Below, piece after piece: positions 24,723 to 35,425 of a stretch of 64,000 bases of DNA. A program made the position numbers and the translations under genes. Position 1 is the stretch's first letter; every line of letters begins with the position of its first letter. The DNA is from Chrysoperla carnea (lineage: Eukaryota > Arthropoda > Insecta > Neuroptera > Chrysopidae): positions 30,462,140-30,526,139 of the forward strand of contig NC_058342.1 in the NCBI RefSeq assembly GCF_905475395.1. Reading direction: 5' to 3'. The notes under the pieces were generated by a model. It was given only the letters and a program-made list of their open reading frames with translations, searched no databases and had not been told where the DNA came from.

Positions 24723-24979
24723 TATATAAAACAGAATATGCATATTCTATTTAGATATGTAATAATGAAAATACCAGAATTTTGACAAATTTCTCTCAAA
24801 TGAGTCATTTTATGAATAGCAATTTCATTGTAAAATATTTATTGTTAATAAAAACACCTGTTATCATCATTATTATTGTAATGTCAATACAGTGGCGTAA
24901 CTTATGTAATCTATTTAAATTTACCGTGCACCTATTGTGAATAAAAATTCATTTTCAGGGACTACGACTTCATGGAAGC

Positions 24980-25628
24980 TTAAGGATGTATTATGAGCAT
25001 GGTAGTGGGGGCACAAATTTAAAAATAGATATTTTCAATTTTGATGATAAATTTATATTATTACTTGACGATATAAGACGAAAAGTAAGAATAAAATTTT
25101 TCGATACCTGGCTTAATTTTCAAAATATCGAAAATTGAAAATTTTGTTTAATTATTTAGCCTTCGATATTTCGAAAACCAGACACATATCGAAAAATTTT
25201 ATTCTTATTTTTCGTCTACATTCATGAAGTTATAACAAAATTCATCATCAAAGTTGAAAATAAGAAAAATAATTTCAACCCTTAATCTACCCTGCTCTTA
25301 CATCCCTTATATGGACAATGACACTTAGTTTTTTTCTTTTCTATGTCATTGCTAATATGTTAACTTTCTATTAAAAAGTTTTTTTTTTAAATTTGTTTTC
25401 ATTCATTCCAAATGAAAATTATCAAAAACTTCCAAAATATGTCGTTTTTTGAGATTCCTCCATAAGAGCCAATGTATTTTATATCGATTTTTAATGACTT
25501 TTTTCTTAAAAATTTGCACGGATACCTAAGCTGAAATTATAACCACATATTCTTTGAGTAAAAGACTACCTACAAACAAATTTTGAGCCTTTAAATCAAA
25601 CATTGTTGTCATGCTCATACATCCTTAA
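24980..25628. mobile_element. TTAA-flanked TIR element with internal palindrome
   Basis: Ends read TTAAGGATGTATTATGAGCA and, inward from the right, TTAAGGATGTATGAGCATGA, so ~20-bp inverted termini are bordered by TTAA. The centre is a large palindrome: AAAATTTTTCGATA... on the left, ...TATCGAAAAATTTTATTC on the right of about 25130. Truncated relatives are at 51460-51730 and 60490-60640. A TTAA target is typical of piggyBac, but GGATGTA is not a standard piggyBac terminus, so the class is open. Confidence 0.65.
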
Positions 25629-25667
25629 AAATATTGAAGCTAGCAACAACATTTTGATATAAGTATT

Positions 25668-25765
25668 CATAAAATCCATTTCCGGTTGTCCTGTCTTCTG
25701 TCCGTCCGCCTGTTTGTCTGTCTCTCTGTCAACAATTAACTCAGTCAATTCCTTGTCTTCAGTTG
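25668..25765 (-). mobile_element. Element A fragment
   Basis: Holds CATAAAATCCATTTCCGGTT, the CTGTCCGTCCGCCTG tract and AACAATTAACTCAGTCAATT. The middle of the element between these parts is deleted. Confidence 0.7.
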
Positions 25766-25769
25766 TTCA

Positions 25770-26395
25770 TATAAAATAGAGTATACTTAATAATCGATTA
25801 ATAAACATGTTTTGTATGTTTTAAAACAAATTAAAGTTAAGTTATAAAATTTGGATCACCCCTTGCTACCCCTTGAACGTGACACAATAAACAGGAACGT
25901 AATTCGCACACCTTATTTTCTCGAATATTCTTGCATATTAAAAATTCGAGTACGAATCATTACAAATACATACAACTGATAAAAATCTTATTTATCACGA
26001 AAAAAAAACTTCGAATCATAAAGACGAATTCTACCTTGTTAAGGGCTCTCCTGATATTTCAATACATTCATCGACGCACAAAAAAAAAGTGTATATTCTT
26101 GAGCAGAAAAGTAAGCTAATCAACGAATTATAAGTTGATCTTACATACATTCACGAAAGAAAAATGAAAACCAAGAAATAAGTTAACTAAAATCACTTAA
26201 TAATACCAAAAGCACGGAATACAAGAAGCACCTTCAATAATAGAAAATATAAATTTAAAAATTAGAAATGAAAAAAAAGAAATATACATGTACAGTGTCA
26301 ACAAGGAGAAACTATACACGTATTAATTTGTTTGATCTATATTTGGCGTGATCCTGCATCAAAGTTTATTATATAGATTGTATTATATTAAAAAA
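25770..26395. other. AT-rich stretch, nothing recognised
   Basis: Short chance frames only. No repeat relationship noticed. Confidence 0.4.
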
Positions 26396-26562
26396 TTACG
26401 TCATAAAAGGCGTTTCTTTAATTTAACATAAACAAATAAAATTATTAAAACTTAAAATGCAACTAGTAAAAAAACAAATTACGTCAGAATAGGCGTTTTT
26501 TTTGTTTGTTTACGTTAAATTAAAAAAACGCCTATTATGACGTAATTTGTTTTTTACTAATA
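26396..26562. repeat. Hairpin with arms of ~38 bp plus a third partial arm
   Basis: TAGTAAAAAAACAAATTACG (from ~26465) and its counterpart CGTAATTTGTTTTTTACTA (ending ~26560) are near-perfect inverted arms that include GGCGTTTTTTT / AAAAAAACGCC. The loop, ~18 nt, holds TTTGTTTACGTTAAATT. A partial third copy of the arm, AAATTACGTCATAAAAGGCG, lies at 26394. Confidence 0.85.
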
Positions 26563-26586
26563 ATCTAATCTTTTCTTGCAAAAATA

Positions 26587-26912
26587 TAATAAAAATAAAA
26601 AAGTTGGACTTGACCAAACCAATCAAATACTTTTTTTAAATGTTTTCAAAATAATATAATCCAATTGAAATCAGTTCATATCCCATCTTTAGTTTAATAT
26701 TCTTGAATGAAATATACTAATATCTACTGATTATCATTGGCTGCTGGTTATCGAATCATAGTCAGTGAATGAACAAATTTATCAATTTTTGCCATACCTG
26801 TAGCGCCCAAACTAGGGCTCAAATCCAAAATTGGTAAATTACTTTCTCCTTCGCCTTTATGAGCTTATTCTGTAGGCCGACGATCTGCAGTCAATAACAG
26901 TACACCGTGTAT
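26587..26912 (-). mobile_element. Dispersed element E copy
   Basis: Minus-strand copy of the repeat at 21330. It ends at the right with TCAATAACAGTACACCGTGT and holds ACTATGATTCGATAACCAGC and GTCAAGTCCAACTTTTTTAT when read on the minus strand. Confidence 0.85.
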
Positions 26913-26914
26913 AA

Positions 26915-27350
26915 CAAGAGTAGTTACGTTACGTATATCTCAAGAGGGAAAATCTTCCTTAACGATCCTGTAATATATTCTTTTTTTTTTCAAGGAATAC
27001 AACATACACTGGGGAGAAAAAAAATGTGAATATGGAAGGGAATAGAGTGGGAAACACGTATATGTGTAACTGTTGATAAATTTTCCACTCATAAAGCAGG
27101 GGTGCTATTCATTATTTTTACGCACTGAATAATGTAATACTTTGACAGTTCTATGTTTATTAATAATGCCATCTTTTCAATAAATTTTTACCATACATAA
27201 TAAAAGAAAATATTTAAAATAAAAATATATAAAAAAAATGAAAGAAAAATTGTGTATCGGGTGAGATATAAAAATGACTTTTTCTTATCAATTATTTGTA
27301 GTACTTTTTTTACTCCCTTCGTTTTAACTTGTAGTCTCCGCTTGTCTCTC
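26915..27350. other. AT-rich stretch, nothing recognised
   Basis: Background sequence without a supported feature. Confidence 0.4.
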
Positions 27351-27352
27351 TG

Positions 27353-27405
27353 TCACCCTATTAGCTCAGTTGGTTAAGGCGTAGCCAATTCCGTCCGCGG
27401 TATGC
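27353..27405 (+). mobile_element. SINE S1 head fragment
   Basis: Only the first ~53 bp of S1 remain (CACCCTATTAGCTCAGTTGG to CCGCGGTATGC). The B box is gone because the sequence joins directly to an element A fragment. Confidence 0.85.
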
Positions 27406-27414
27406 GGTCAAATT

Positions 27415-27550
27415 GTATAATATGTATTATGTGGGAATATCAGTTATATATGTGTGACATGCATGTATGTGTAATGTGACAGAGTAATCAACACTGTCTA
27501 TACATGGTATTTCAACAATGAACTCAGTTAATTGTTTGTTTTCACTTATT
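27415..27550 (-). mobile_element. Element A 5' fragment
   Basis: Minus-strand 5' terminal part: GGGAATATCAGTTATATATG, CAACACTGTCTATACATGG and ATTGTTTGTTTTCACTTATT. Confidence 0.8.
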
Positions 27551-27906
27551 CTTCTTAGCATTGAAACAAGTCTCGATCATTAGTTGAATTTGTATGATTC
27601 GAATTCAAGAATTAAATTGGCTTTGCTTTATAAAAAAAAGAAAACGTTCATGTTAACATATCCTCGTAAATGAGGACTTGGTTCATTCAACTATTACATA
27701 AAAAAACAAAATTCCATTTATGTAATTGTAATTATATATTATGGGAACTAAAAAATTCAAAAAATGTCTCGTTTACATACTGAAACTAAAAAAAAAAATA
27801 TTAAATAAAAAAAAAACGAACCAGTCATTTGGTTAATACCCAATATTATTCGATCATCCATCGACTTCTAATAAAGGGACGAAGGACTTGTAAAAAATAG
27901 ATTTTT

Positions 27907-29058
27907 AACAAGTGAAAACAAGCAATTGACTGTGTTAATTGTTGAAATACCATGTAGAGACAGTTTAGATTGTTTTTCGTTTCACGTCCGATCGTTTACG
28001 CCTTCGCGTTACGCGTCCGATCTTTTTTTTTGTTACGTCATATTAGAAAATAAGGATAGCCAAACGTATATACATACATGTCACACACACTTAACTGATA
28101 TTCCCATATAATACATCCTTACTAATATTATAAATGCGAAAGTAACTCTGTCTATCTGTCTGTCTGTTACTCTTTCACGCCTAAACGGCTGAACGGATTT
28201 TGATGAAATTTGGTATGGTGATAGATGATAACCTAGAAATGGTTATAGGCTATAAATAATCACGCCATCGTTCTTAGGGGGTAGGCAGTAGGCAGATAAC
28301 TAAATTGAGTTAGTGATTTTTAGTCGTTTTTGTTGGGACTTTTGCTCTTTCACGTCTAAACGGCTGAACAGATTTTGATGAAATTTAGTAAGGTAATAGA
28401 TGGTTACCTAAAAACGGATATAAGATCAAAATGATCACGTCATCGTACTTAGGGTGTAGGAAGTAGGCAGAAAACTGAATTGAGTTAGTGATTTTTTTAT
28501 GGTTTTTGCTGGGAGTTTTGCTCTATCATGCCTAAACGGCTGAACGGATTTTGATGAAATTTAGTTAGGTGATAGACAGTAACCTAGAAAAGGATATGGA
28601 ATATGGGGGGAGGGGTGAAAGTGAGAATGTTGCCCAGCAAAGCGGGTAGTTCACAGCTAGTACTATATAATTTGCGCTCTCACGGGTAAACAGTGATGTT
28701 TACGAAAAAATGTTTCAAAGGAATATTTTTTACATTTAAACTTTTGTTCTATCTCTAACGGATTACATGATGAGACCTAGAAACTAAAACACTAATTAAT
28801 CTATGTGGCTCGTTTATGAACTCGACCTAACTTTTTATGTCGTGAGCCAGCGTTAAAAATTTCAACTAGATATCTTTATTCGCTTTTGAGCTATCGTGTG
28901 ACAGACAGACAGACGGACAGCCAACCGCAAAGGGACTAATCAGGTGATTTTATGAACACTTTTATCAAAATTTCGTCCTGAGCCTCAATATTTTTAAGCC
29001 TTACAAACTTGATACTAAACTTAGTATACCTTGATATATTTCATATACATAGTATAAA
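27907..29058 (+). mobile_element. Element A, full length, split by a Helitron
   Basis: The 5' part is 27907-28115 (AACAAGTGAAAACAAGCAAT onward) and the 3' part is 28661-29058, ending in the terminal hairpin and AGTATAAAAA. Together they make a ~607-bp element, and the split lies between ATAATACA and TACTATATAA. Uninterrupted copies, such as 48928-49446, read ATAATACATACTATACAATT here. The short frame at 27926-28111 is a by-product. Confidence 0.9.
28116..28660 (+). mobile_element. Non-autonomous Helitron (545 bp)
   Basis: Starts with TC (TCCTTACTAATATTATAAAT) and ends with CTAG (GTAGTTCACAGCTAG). It sits between a host A and T with no target duplication, the hallmark of Helitrons. A weak GC hairpin (CCCAGCAAAGCGGG) precedes the 3' end. 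Inside are three tandem units of ~175 bp, marked by CTAAACGGCTGAACGGATTT at 28181, 28356 (one change) and 28532. No Rep/helicase. Similar ACTAATATTATAAATGCG elements are known from Lepidoptera and other insects. Confidence 0.92.
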
Positions 29059-29059
29059 A

Positions 29060-29828
29060 ATTGTATTGGTTGAATAAATCGTTTAAATATAAAATAATAA
29101 CAGAAACACCTTTACAATACATATAGATCTTGCGTATATGTCCATTTTACATGTCCATGGCTATATGCGACTATGATTATTATGATTATTATTATTGAAA
29201 TTTAATGAGAAAGATTTGAATGTATGATAATTTTGTTATTATTTAAAAAGGTTACCATTAATAGTTAATATGAATTGATAAGAGAAATAGTTACTTTTTT
29301 TTTTCTATTGGTTATATTCAATGTGTTTTTTTTTTTGTTGTTTTGATTAAAAAACCATGATAATTAATCAATTTATAAAATTAAAAATGTAATTGTCATA
29401 CATTTGAAATTTTGCTAGTCATACGAATGTAAATATATTTACTAATGGTTCATTGAAATCAGCCGGTTCTAATTGGTTATGCTAATTTTCTACGGTTTAT
29501 TAACACTGTAAATTTTTTATGCACTCAAGATGTAGGCTTCACACTTTGTGGAAGCTATCAAATTGTCTTTCATAACTCGAATAATTTTCAACAACAACAA
29601 CAAATTTTTAATCTAAAATTTTTTAAGGATGTTCTACTTCCTACTAAATAGTAAAAAAAAATTTTGGATTATATGCACAGTAAGAGTGTATAAGCTTGTA
29701 GTGAAATAGTGTATAATTGTTATCTATAGTGTACAAAGATATTGTATATACTCTGTTAAAGTAAATGATAGTTTCCTTGATCACAATAAACACAGATTTG
29801 GGGAATCTTGCGGGCAAATTTGTGAACA
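29060..29828. other. AT-rich stretch, nothing recognised
   Basis: A TTAAGGATGTTC word at 29625 resembles the end of the TTAA-flanked element but has no partner. CAACAACAACAACAA at about 29590 is a short microsatellite. Confidence 0.4.
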
Positions 29829-29830
29829 TA

Positions 29831-30135
29831 GTAATAATAATATAAATAATAATGGGATTTTACCTCCGTTTCTCAGACCATGTCTACAACAGAGACCACC
29901 CACATGATTATTTTTAATCTGTTAATATTTCTTAAACTACATCCGAATATAATATCAATTTTTTCATGTGGGTGGAGTAGGTTACTTCGTTCTTATCCAA
30001 GCGACAACAGTGTGATCAATTTACCACCCCATTAACTTTTTTGTTCACACTTCTGGTGTCTGGATTCGAACCCACAACCTTCTAACCAGGAGTCGCAGCA
30101 AGTTAAGACGCCTTAACAAGCTCGGCTCCTAGCCG
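29831..30135 (-). mobile_element. tRNA-derived SINE S3
   Basis: On the minus strand it begins CTAGGAGCCGAGCTTGTTAA (A-box region) and has GTGGGTTCGAATCCAG (B box). It then runs through a body with CAGAAACGGAGGTAAAATC and ends in a (TTA)n-like tail at 29831-29854. A related 3' module occurs at 56452-56638 and perhaps at 60310-60360. The cloverleaf is not intact, so this is a SINE and not a tRNA gene. Confidence 0.7.
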
Positions 30136-30304
30136 ATTCATTTTTAAAATAATACTTGAAAAACCTCACAATAATGTCAATTGTACAAAAATTAATCGGT
30201 GATTGAGCTTCAAAAAATTTTCCTTCATGAAGAAAATTTATCACAGATTCTTTATATGCAAAAAAACTTTACCTTACAGCGCTTTTCAAAAATAAAACAA
30301 TTTG

Positions 30305-30330
30305 GTTTTTGACGTTTAAACGTCAAAAAC
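30305..30330. repeat. Perfect 26-bp palindrome
   Basis: GTTTTTGACGTTT followed directly by AAACGTCAAAAAC, 13-bp arms with no spacer. AGTCAAATTGACG just downstream forms a second small inverted repeat. No element ends are evident. Confidence 0.85.
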
Positions 30331-30411
30331 TAGTCAAATTGACGCATAAATTTTATCTTTAACGATATTATTTTAAAGCATTAAAAAACATTTACGTGAT
30401 ACAAATATTAT

Positions 30412-30997
30412 TATACCATGTATATATGAAATAAACATAGTATATTAAGTTTAGTCCCAAGTTTGTAACGCTTAAAAATAATGATGCTGGGAAAAAATTT
30501 TGTCGTAGGTGTTGCTTATTAGTCCATTTCCGGTTGTCTGTCTGTCTGTCTGTCGTCTGTCCGTCTGTCATCACGATTACGAAGGAAAAAAGATATCAAG
30601 CTGAAATTTTTACAGGGTGCTCAGGACGTAAAAAGTGACCTCAAGTTCGTAAATGAGCAACATAGGTCAATTAGGTCTTGGGTTTGTAGGACCCATCTTG
30701 TAAACCGTTAGAGATAGAACAAAAGTTTAAATGTAAAAAATGTTTCTTATAAAAAAATTAACAACTTTTGTTTGAAACATTTTCTTGTAAACATCACTGT
30801 TTACCCACGAGGGCGCTAATTAGGTGCAAATTTTGTAGTATATATTAATATGGGAATATCAGTTATGTGTGTTTGGCTATGTAAGAGTGGATATCTTTCT
30901 TTATTTACGTGTCAAAATACAAACGATTGCGCCAACACTGTCTATACATGGTATTTGAACAATTAACTCAGTCAATTGTTTGTTTTCACTTGTTTTT
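30412..30997 (-). mobile_element. Element A, nearly full length
   Basis: On the minus strand it runs from AACAAGTGAAAACAAACAAT (30997) through GCGCCCTCGTGGGTAAACAG, CTCTAACGGTTTACAAGATG and CTTGATATCTTTTTTC. It ends in the terminal hairpin at about 30412-30450. It is one of the most complete copies and useful as a reference. No open frame of note. Confidence 0.9.
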
Positions 30998-31427
30998 TAT
31001 CATAATTTTATTCATAATGTGCAAAGTCTCGCTGAAATACATTTAAGGCCCTTGTTTTTATTGGTTCCTGATAAATTCATTCATCGAGATTCTACTGTAT
31101 GAACTTTTTTAACAAGAAACTTAAACCATATGATGAGTCACCCTATATCTGTAATTCTTTTACAGTGCAACCAACTATACAGTATATAAAAAAAAAGATA
31201 TATATATACTTTTTTTCATTTATATAATTATTACTCAAATAATTTCCTCACTCACTTCAACCAGCATGGAAAATGTATATGTGTATATATATGAAAATGT
31301 GTATATGAAGGTATGTCTACATTTTTTCATTTTTTCTTTCTTTTTTTGTTTCTTTTTGATCATGAAAATTAATAATTGTGTATATCAAACATTTTCTTTA
31401 AAATACCTATACACGTATATAGACACA
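30998..31427. other. AT-rich stretch with TATG/ACAC simple sequence
   Basis: Low-complexity tracts such as TATATATATGAAAATGTG near 31285 and ACACACACAGACACA at 31424. No gene support. Confidence 0.4.
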
Positions 31428-31435
31428 CACAGACA

Positions 31436-31959
31436 CAGGTCCGTAACTAGGACGTGACAAAGGAGGGACCATGACTCCACATTCTTGAAACCAATTAGTG
31501 CCACGTTAATTTTGATCATAAATTTGAAAAGTATGACCCAAATTTAGTAGAATTACACACTGTTTATGAAATCTGGATAAAATTTGAATGTGATAAAGCT
31601 AAATTAATTTTTTTGGATTCTGAATACGTCATTCAAAAAAATTTAATTATTTTGATAACACAAATTTGAACCGATTTAATTGAAATTTTTTTTGAAACCC
31701 ACTAATTTTGGGTCATTCTTTTCAGCTATGATGGTAATTTTTTGCTAGTTATCACTTATGTGCTATTTTCCGGGACCAGGACTCCACATTCTTGAAACCT
31801 ATTAGAGCTAAGTTAATTTTGATCATAATTTGAAAAGAATGACCCAAATTCAGTAGAATTACATACTTGGTCATCAAAATCGTTAGAGTCGATCTTGATA
31901 TATATAAGGCACAACCTAAATACTTGCCACCGGGGCTATGTACCCTCGTTACGGCCCTG
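31436..31959 (-). mobile_element. hAT-type MITE built of the 315-bp satellite unit
   Basis: Outer ends CAGGTCCGTAACTAGGAC (31436) and, read inward from 31959, CAGGGCCGTAACGAGGGT form terminal inverted repeats. An 8-bp CACAGACA flanks both sides (31428-31435 and 31960-31967), the TSD length of hAT. The interior is the 315-bp satellite unit in reverse, about 1.4 copies, with GACTCCACATTCTTGAAACC at 31473 and 31780. It is non-coding and would need a hAT transposase in trans. The left TSD lies in a CACA tract, which slightly weakens it. Confidence 0.85.
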
Positions 31960-32129
31960 CACAGACATACATACATTTTTTTATTTTTTTATTTGTTAAC
32001 ATAATTAAAATAACAAGAAAAATAATTTTATTCTTACGTCATGAATCAATAATTTTTGTACAAAAGAGCATCACAGTTCACATACATATGTGAAATTTGG
32101 TTACTATTTTTACCCGACTACGAAAAGGA

Positions 32130-32330
32130 GTGGTAATTTGTTTGTTTTTTCTTTTTTAGAGACCAAACTCAAAATTTGATGAAACTTCGTCTGTAGGGTA
32201 ATTTTGGCCCGAAAATTACAAAAATCGGGTTTATTTATTGATTGGTTGAATAGTTTTTATTACGGAGTTATTCAGAAAACATCGCGGAAAATAATCATCT
32301 TATAAATGAACTGTATTTTAGGGCCTAGTT
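32130..32330. repeat. Decayed fragment of the 306-bp palindromic family
   Basis: AAAATTTGATGAAACTTCGT, GTAGGGTAATTTTGGCCCGA and AAATTACAAAAATCGGGTTTATTTATTGATTGG line up with one arm of the monomers at 14480-15765. The KpnI core is absent. Confidence 0.7.
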
Positions 32331-32828
32331 ACGTAAATAATCCAACGAAACGAAAATTTGGTTAGTTTGCAATCGAACGGCATTACATGAGTGTGCCCAG
32401 CTTTTAGCCGAAGAGAAGCCAAGGAAAGTTCTTAGTCAACTAAATCTGTGGCCAATCCAGGTCCAAAGAAAGGATGTTTACCCTGATCTGCCTTCCCCTC
32501 GGTACGCTTATACATGTTTCCCAACTTTTGGCTGGTTAGTATTTACATTCAAGTAAAAAACGAAATAATTCTAGTGTAATTAACTTACACCTAATTATCC
32601 GGTCTAATTTTTTTTAAATTAATCTTCAACATTTTTTCGCGTTATAGCGCAAATAATTTTTTTTTTAGAACACTTGTTCTGACTATCTCAAGAATACAAT
32701 TTAATAATTTTTTATTCTTTGAAAATCTTTTTCATTAATAACGCTCTTTTAATTTTTACAACGAATGCATTTTTATTTGATAAAGACGACTCTCTTTACC
32801 TTGAATGTTCATTTTACTGGGTAACTCG

Positions 32829-33321
32829 GGAAAATAAACAATTGACTGAGTTAATTGTTGAAACATCTTATACAGACATTGTTGAACATCAGAGCCTGAA
32901 GTATTTTTATATAAATATGTTAAAAAATTTGAAAGAAATTTTTTTTAATTAAAAAGCTTTTCCCGAAAAATTGACCCGTTTGATTCGTTTGGGTTTATCG
33001 GATGGGTTTACTATTAAATTAAAATCAATAGACTTACTATTTGAAGCTCGATAGAAATTTTCAACTCTCTATCTTTGATATTTTTTGAGAAAATGGAAAC
33101 TTAATTTTAAACTATGTTGTCATTTCATGTTCATTAACTCAAACTGATATCTCATTTTGTTTTTGAGATATCGTGTCCATAGACAGACGACCGAAAATGG
33201 ACTAATTAGATTAACATCTATACCAAAATATTTTTCGTAACATCAATATTTTTAGACGTTACAAACTTGGGACTAAACTTAGTATACCTTGATATATATT
33301 ACATATATACAAGGTATAAAA
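32829..33321 (+). mobile_element. Element A, diverged and internally deleted
   Basis: 5' block GAAAATAAACAATTGACTGA (32829). 3' block GAGATATCGTGTCCATAGAC to GGTATAAAAG with an intact terminal hairpin at 33283-33318 (TATACCTTG paired with CAAGGTATA). The middle is unlike other copies. Confidence 0.75.
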
Positions 33322-33609
33322 GGTTGATATTGTACAAAGATTGTAAGTTTTTTAGCTAACATTTCATTCCTCATTTCCTTAAATTAAATACAATAGTTTA
33401 AATGTGTAAAACACCTGTATCCACCTTTAATAGTTAAATCAAAGTAAGTACAGTCCCTCTAAATAAGTTAAAACGAGATGGCATTCCATTAAATAATAGA
33501 TAAAGCGAAGGCTAATGGATGGATTTTTCGGTAAAATGTCAACTTATGAATACTAATTCACGATCAATAGTACCAAAAAAAAAGTAGGAACACTAATTTT
33601 AGAATTAAT

Positions 33610-34175
33610 TTAAGGTGATTGTAAGCCTACAGAATTATAAAAAAGTTTTGGTTTATTGCACGGTACATACCATATAAACCAAATACATGTTTTGTAGTCT
33701 AGTAATGAGTTATTTTTAGCTTTATAATACAACGCAACTACAAAAATTATATAATATATTGTGTACAAGTGCTGCTTATAAATTTGATAATATAGATATC
33801 GCTCTTCAATCATTAATAAACTAACTATAGTCGCCTCTGTTCATAAAAAAATTGGATCTTCGATGAACTCATAATTAAATTAAAATTTAGTTTTGATATC
33901 ATCGACAACCTTATATTTTTATGGGATTATTATAAACTACAAGATTGTTTAAATATTTTAGATAGTTTTTTTATCACACTCTCTAGAATTTTTTTATATA
34001 GAAATATCCAATTGAAAAGGATAAACTACAGGATTCATCATTTTTTTCAGCAAACTTTGAATGATAAAATAATAAGAAGCCCGATGACCTATGAATTTTT
34101 TGTGATTTTTTGAAACTTTGTTCATCAAAAAATGTATTTATAAAGTTTTATTGATATCCCTAGTATTATCTAATC
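33610..34175. repeat. Dispersed repeat F, copy 1
   Basis: About 560 bp beginning TTAAGGTGATTGTAAGCCTA. It includes TTTATTGCACGGTACATAC, CTTCAATCATTAATAAACTA, TAGTCGCCTCTGTTCATAAA and ATCGACAACCTTATATTTTT. It matches 36583-37147 over its whole length with scattered changes. No TIRs, tRNA boxes or coding potential seen. Confidence 0.9.
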
Positions 34176-34179
34176 CTTC

Positions 34180-34586
34180 CTTATTTTTGACGTTGATATT
34201 GGAGCTAGTTATTTGTGTTTTGATCCATAGTATATTATTTTCACCTCCTGCCGTAGAGTATGAAAAAACAGGTAAAAATTTGTTTTAATTAAATCGTGAT
34301 CACAAATTTTTTTTTTAAACAAATCAATTAATATTATTTTTACAATCAAAATAGAATGAAATATTGATAAAGTGGATTATATGATTTAATATATATTGAT
34401 ACTGTTTAAAACTATTCACAAAATTTATACACATATATCTACATTAATTAATTTTAGTACAGCGTAATAATTGTTAATTAGAGGGATTCTCATTGGGTAA
34501 AAATTACTAACTATGTATGTCTATAAAGCGCTAATATTATCAAATTTATATTATCATTTTATATAAATGAATATCCGATGAATTAT
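34180..34586. other. AT-rich stretch, nothing recognised
   Basis: Background sequence without a supported feature. Confidence 0.4.
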
Positions 34587-34980
34587 ATTATTCGTTGTGT
34601 GCGTAGTCATTGCAGGGACAATAAAATCGATGCCAGCGCTTCCAGTGAAAAATTTGGGCGTTAAAGGAGGCTGTTAGGACTAATTTTCAATTCTTTACAT
34701 GTTAATGTTATAAAAAATGTCAAATTCAAATTATTGAAAAAGACTAATTAATTAAACTTAATGCATTAAAAATTATGAAAATAAGAATTCAAATTGCACA
34801 AATATTATTTTTCAAAAGTAAATTATCATAATTATTTATTTAAATTTGTGAGACAATGACATTATATTTTCAATGTAAGTCATAAATGCAATCCATACAA
34901 TTCTATAATTAAAGTAGTGTATCGTTACCATGGAAACGCCTCCAATAAAATTCACGCATGGTGCGAATTGATATTGACAA
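34587..34980 (+). mobile_element. Dispersed element C, full copy
   Basis: Runs from TATTCGTTGTGTGCGTAGTC through GACAATAAAATCGATGCCAG, CGCTTCCAGTG and GTGAGACAATGACATTATA to TTCACGCATGGTGCGAAT. The outer ends (ATTCGTTGTGTGCGT and, inward from the right, ATTCGCACCATGCGT) look like weak inverted termini. Other copies are at 10606-10925 (minus), 39533-39600, 54085-54425 and 59190-59585. Confidence 0.8.
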
Positions 34981-35425
34981 CAAGGATATATTGTTTAAGT
35001 TTTTTTTTAACAGGATATCATTCTAATTTTAAATCAATGAATTTATTTTATAGTGTAAATAATTAAATATTATTTAATCAATTTACAGATGGAATTTAGT
35101 AATAACTTTGTGATGTATTTTTTCTAGGAAACAACCGACATACATTCCTGTGGATTTAATTTAGTATTTACTCAAAAGTTCATATGGATTGTATATCAAA
35201 GGGGAATAACATCCAATATAATTCCAAACCGAATCTAATAAATCAAATAATTATTAGAAATTTAATTAATTTAAATAATAATATTTTAACTAACGTAATT
35301 TAATTTATTTTAAATAATATTTTAAAACTTTTTTTAACGTTTGAAAAATTTAGTGCAAAAAAGCATGGATTAAGTACTGAGTACCCCTCGTTTATATATT
35401 TCTTTAAAAAAGTTAATTAAGCACA

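Noticed and set aside
27353-27405. A tRNA gene at the TTAGCTCAGTTGGTTAAGG motif
   Set aside because: This and the other copies belong to SINE S1. The cloverleaf is not intact and here the B box is missing.
28116-28660. CRISPR-like array from the three ~175-bp repeats
   Set aside because: Repeats are long and diverged, without spacers of uniform length, and lie within a Helitron in a eukaryotic context.
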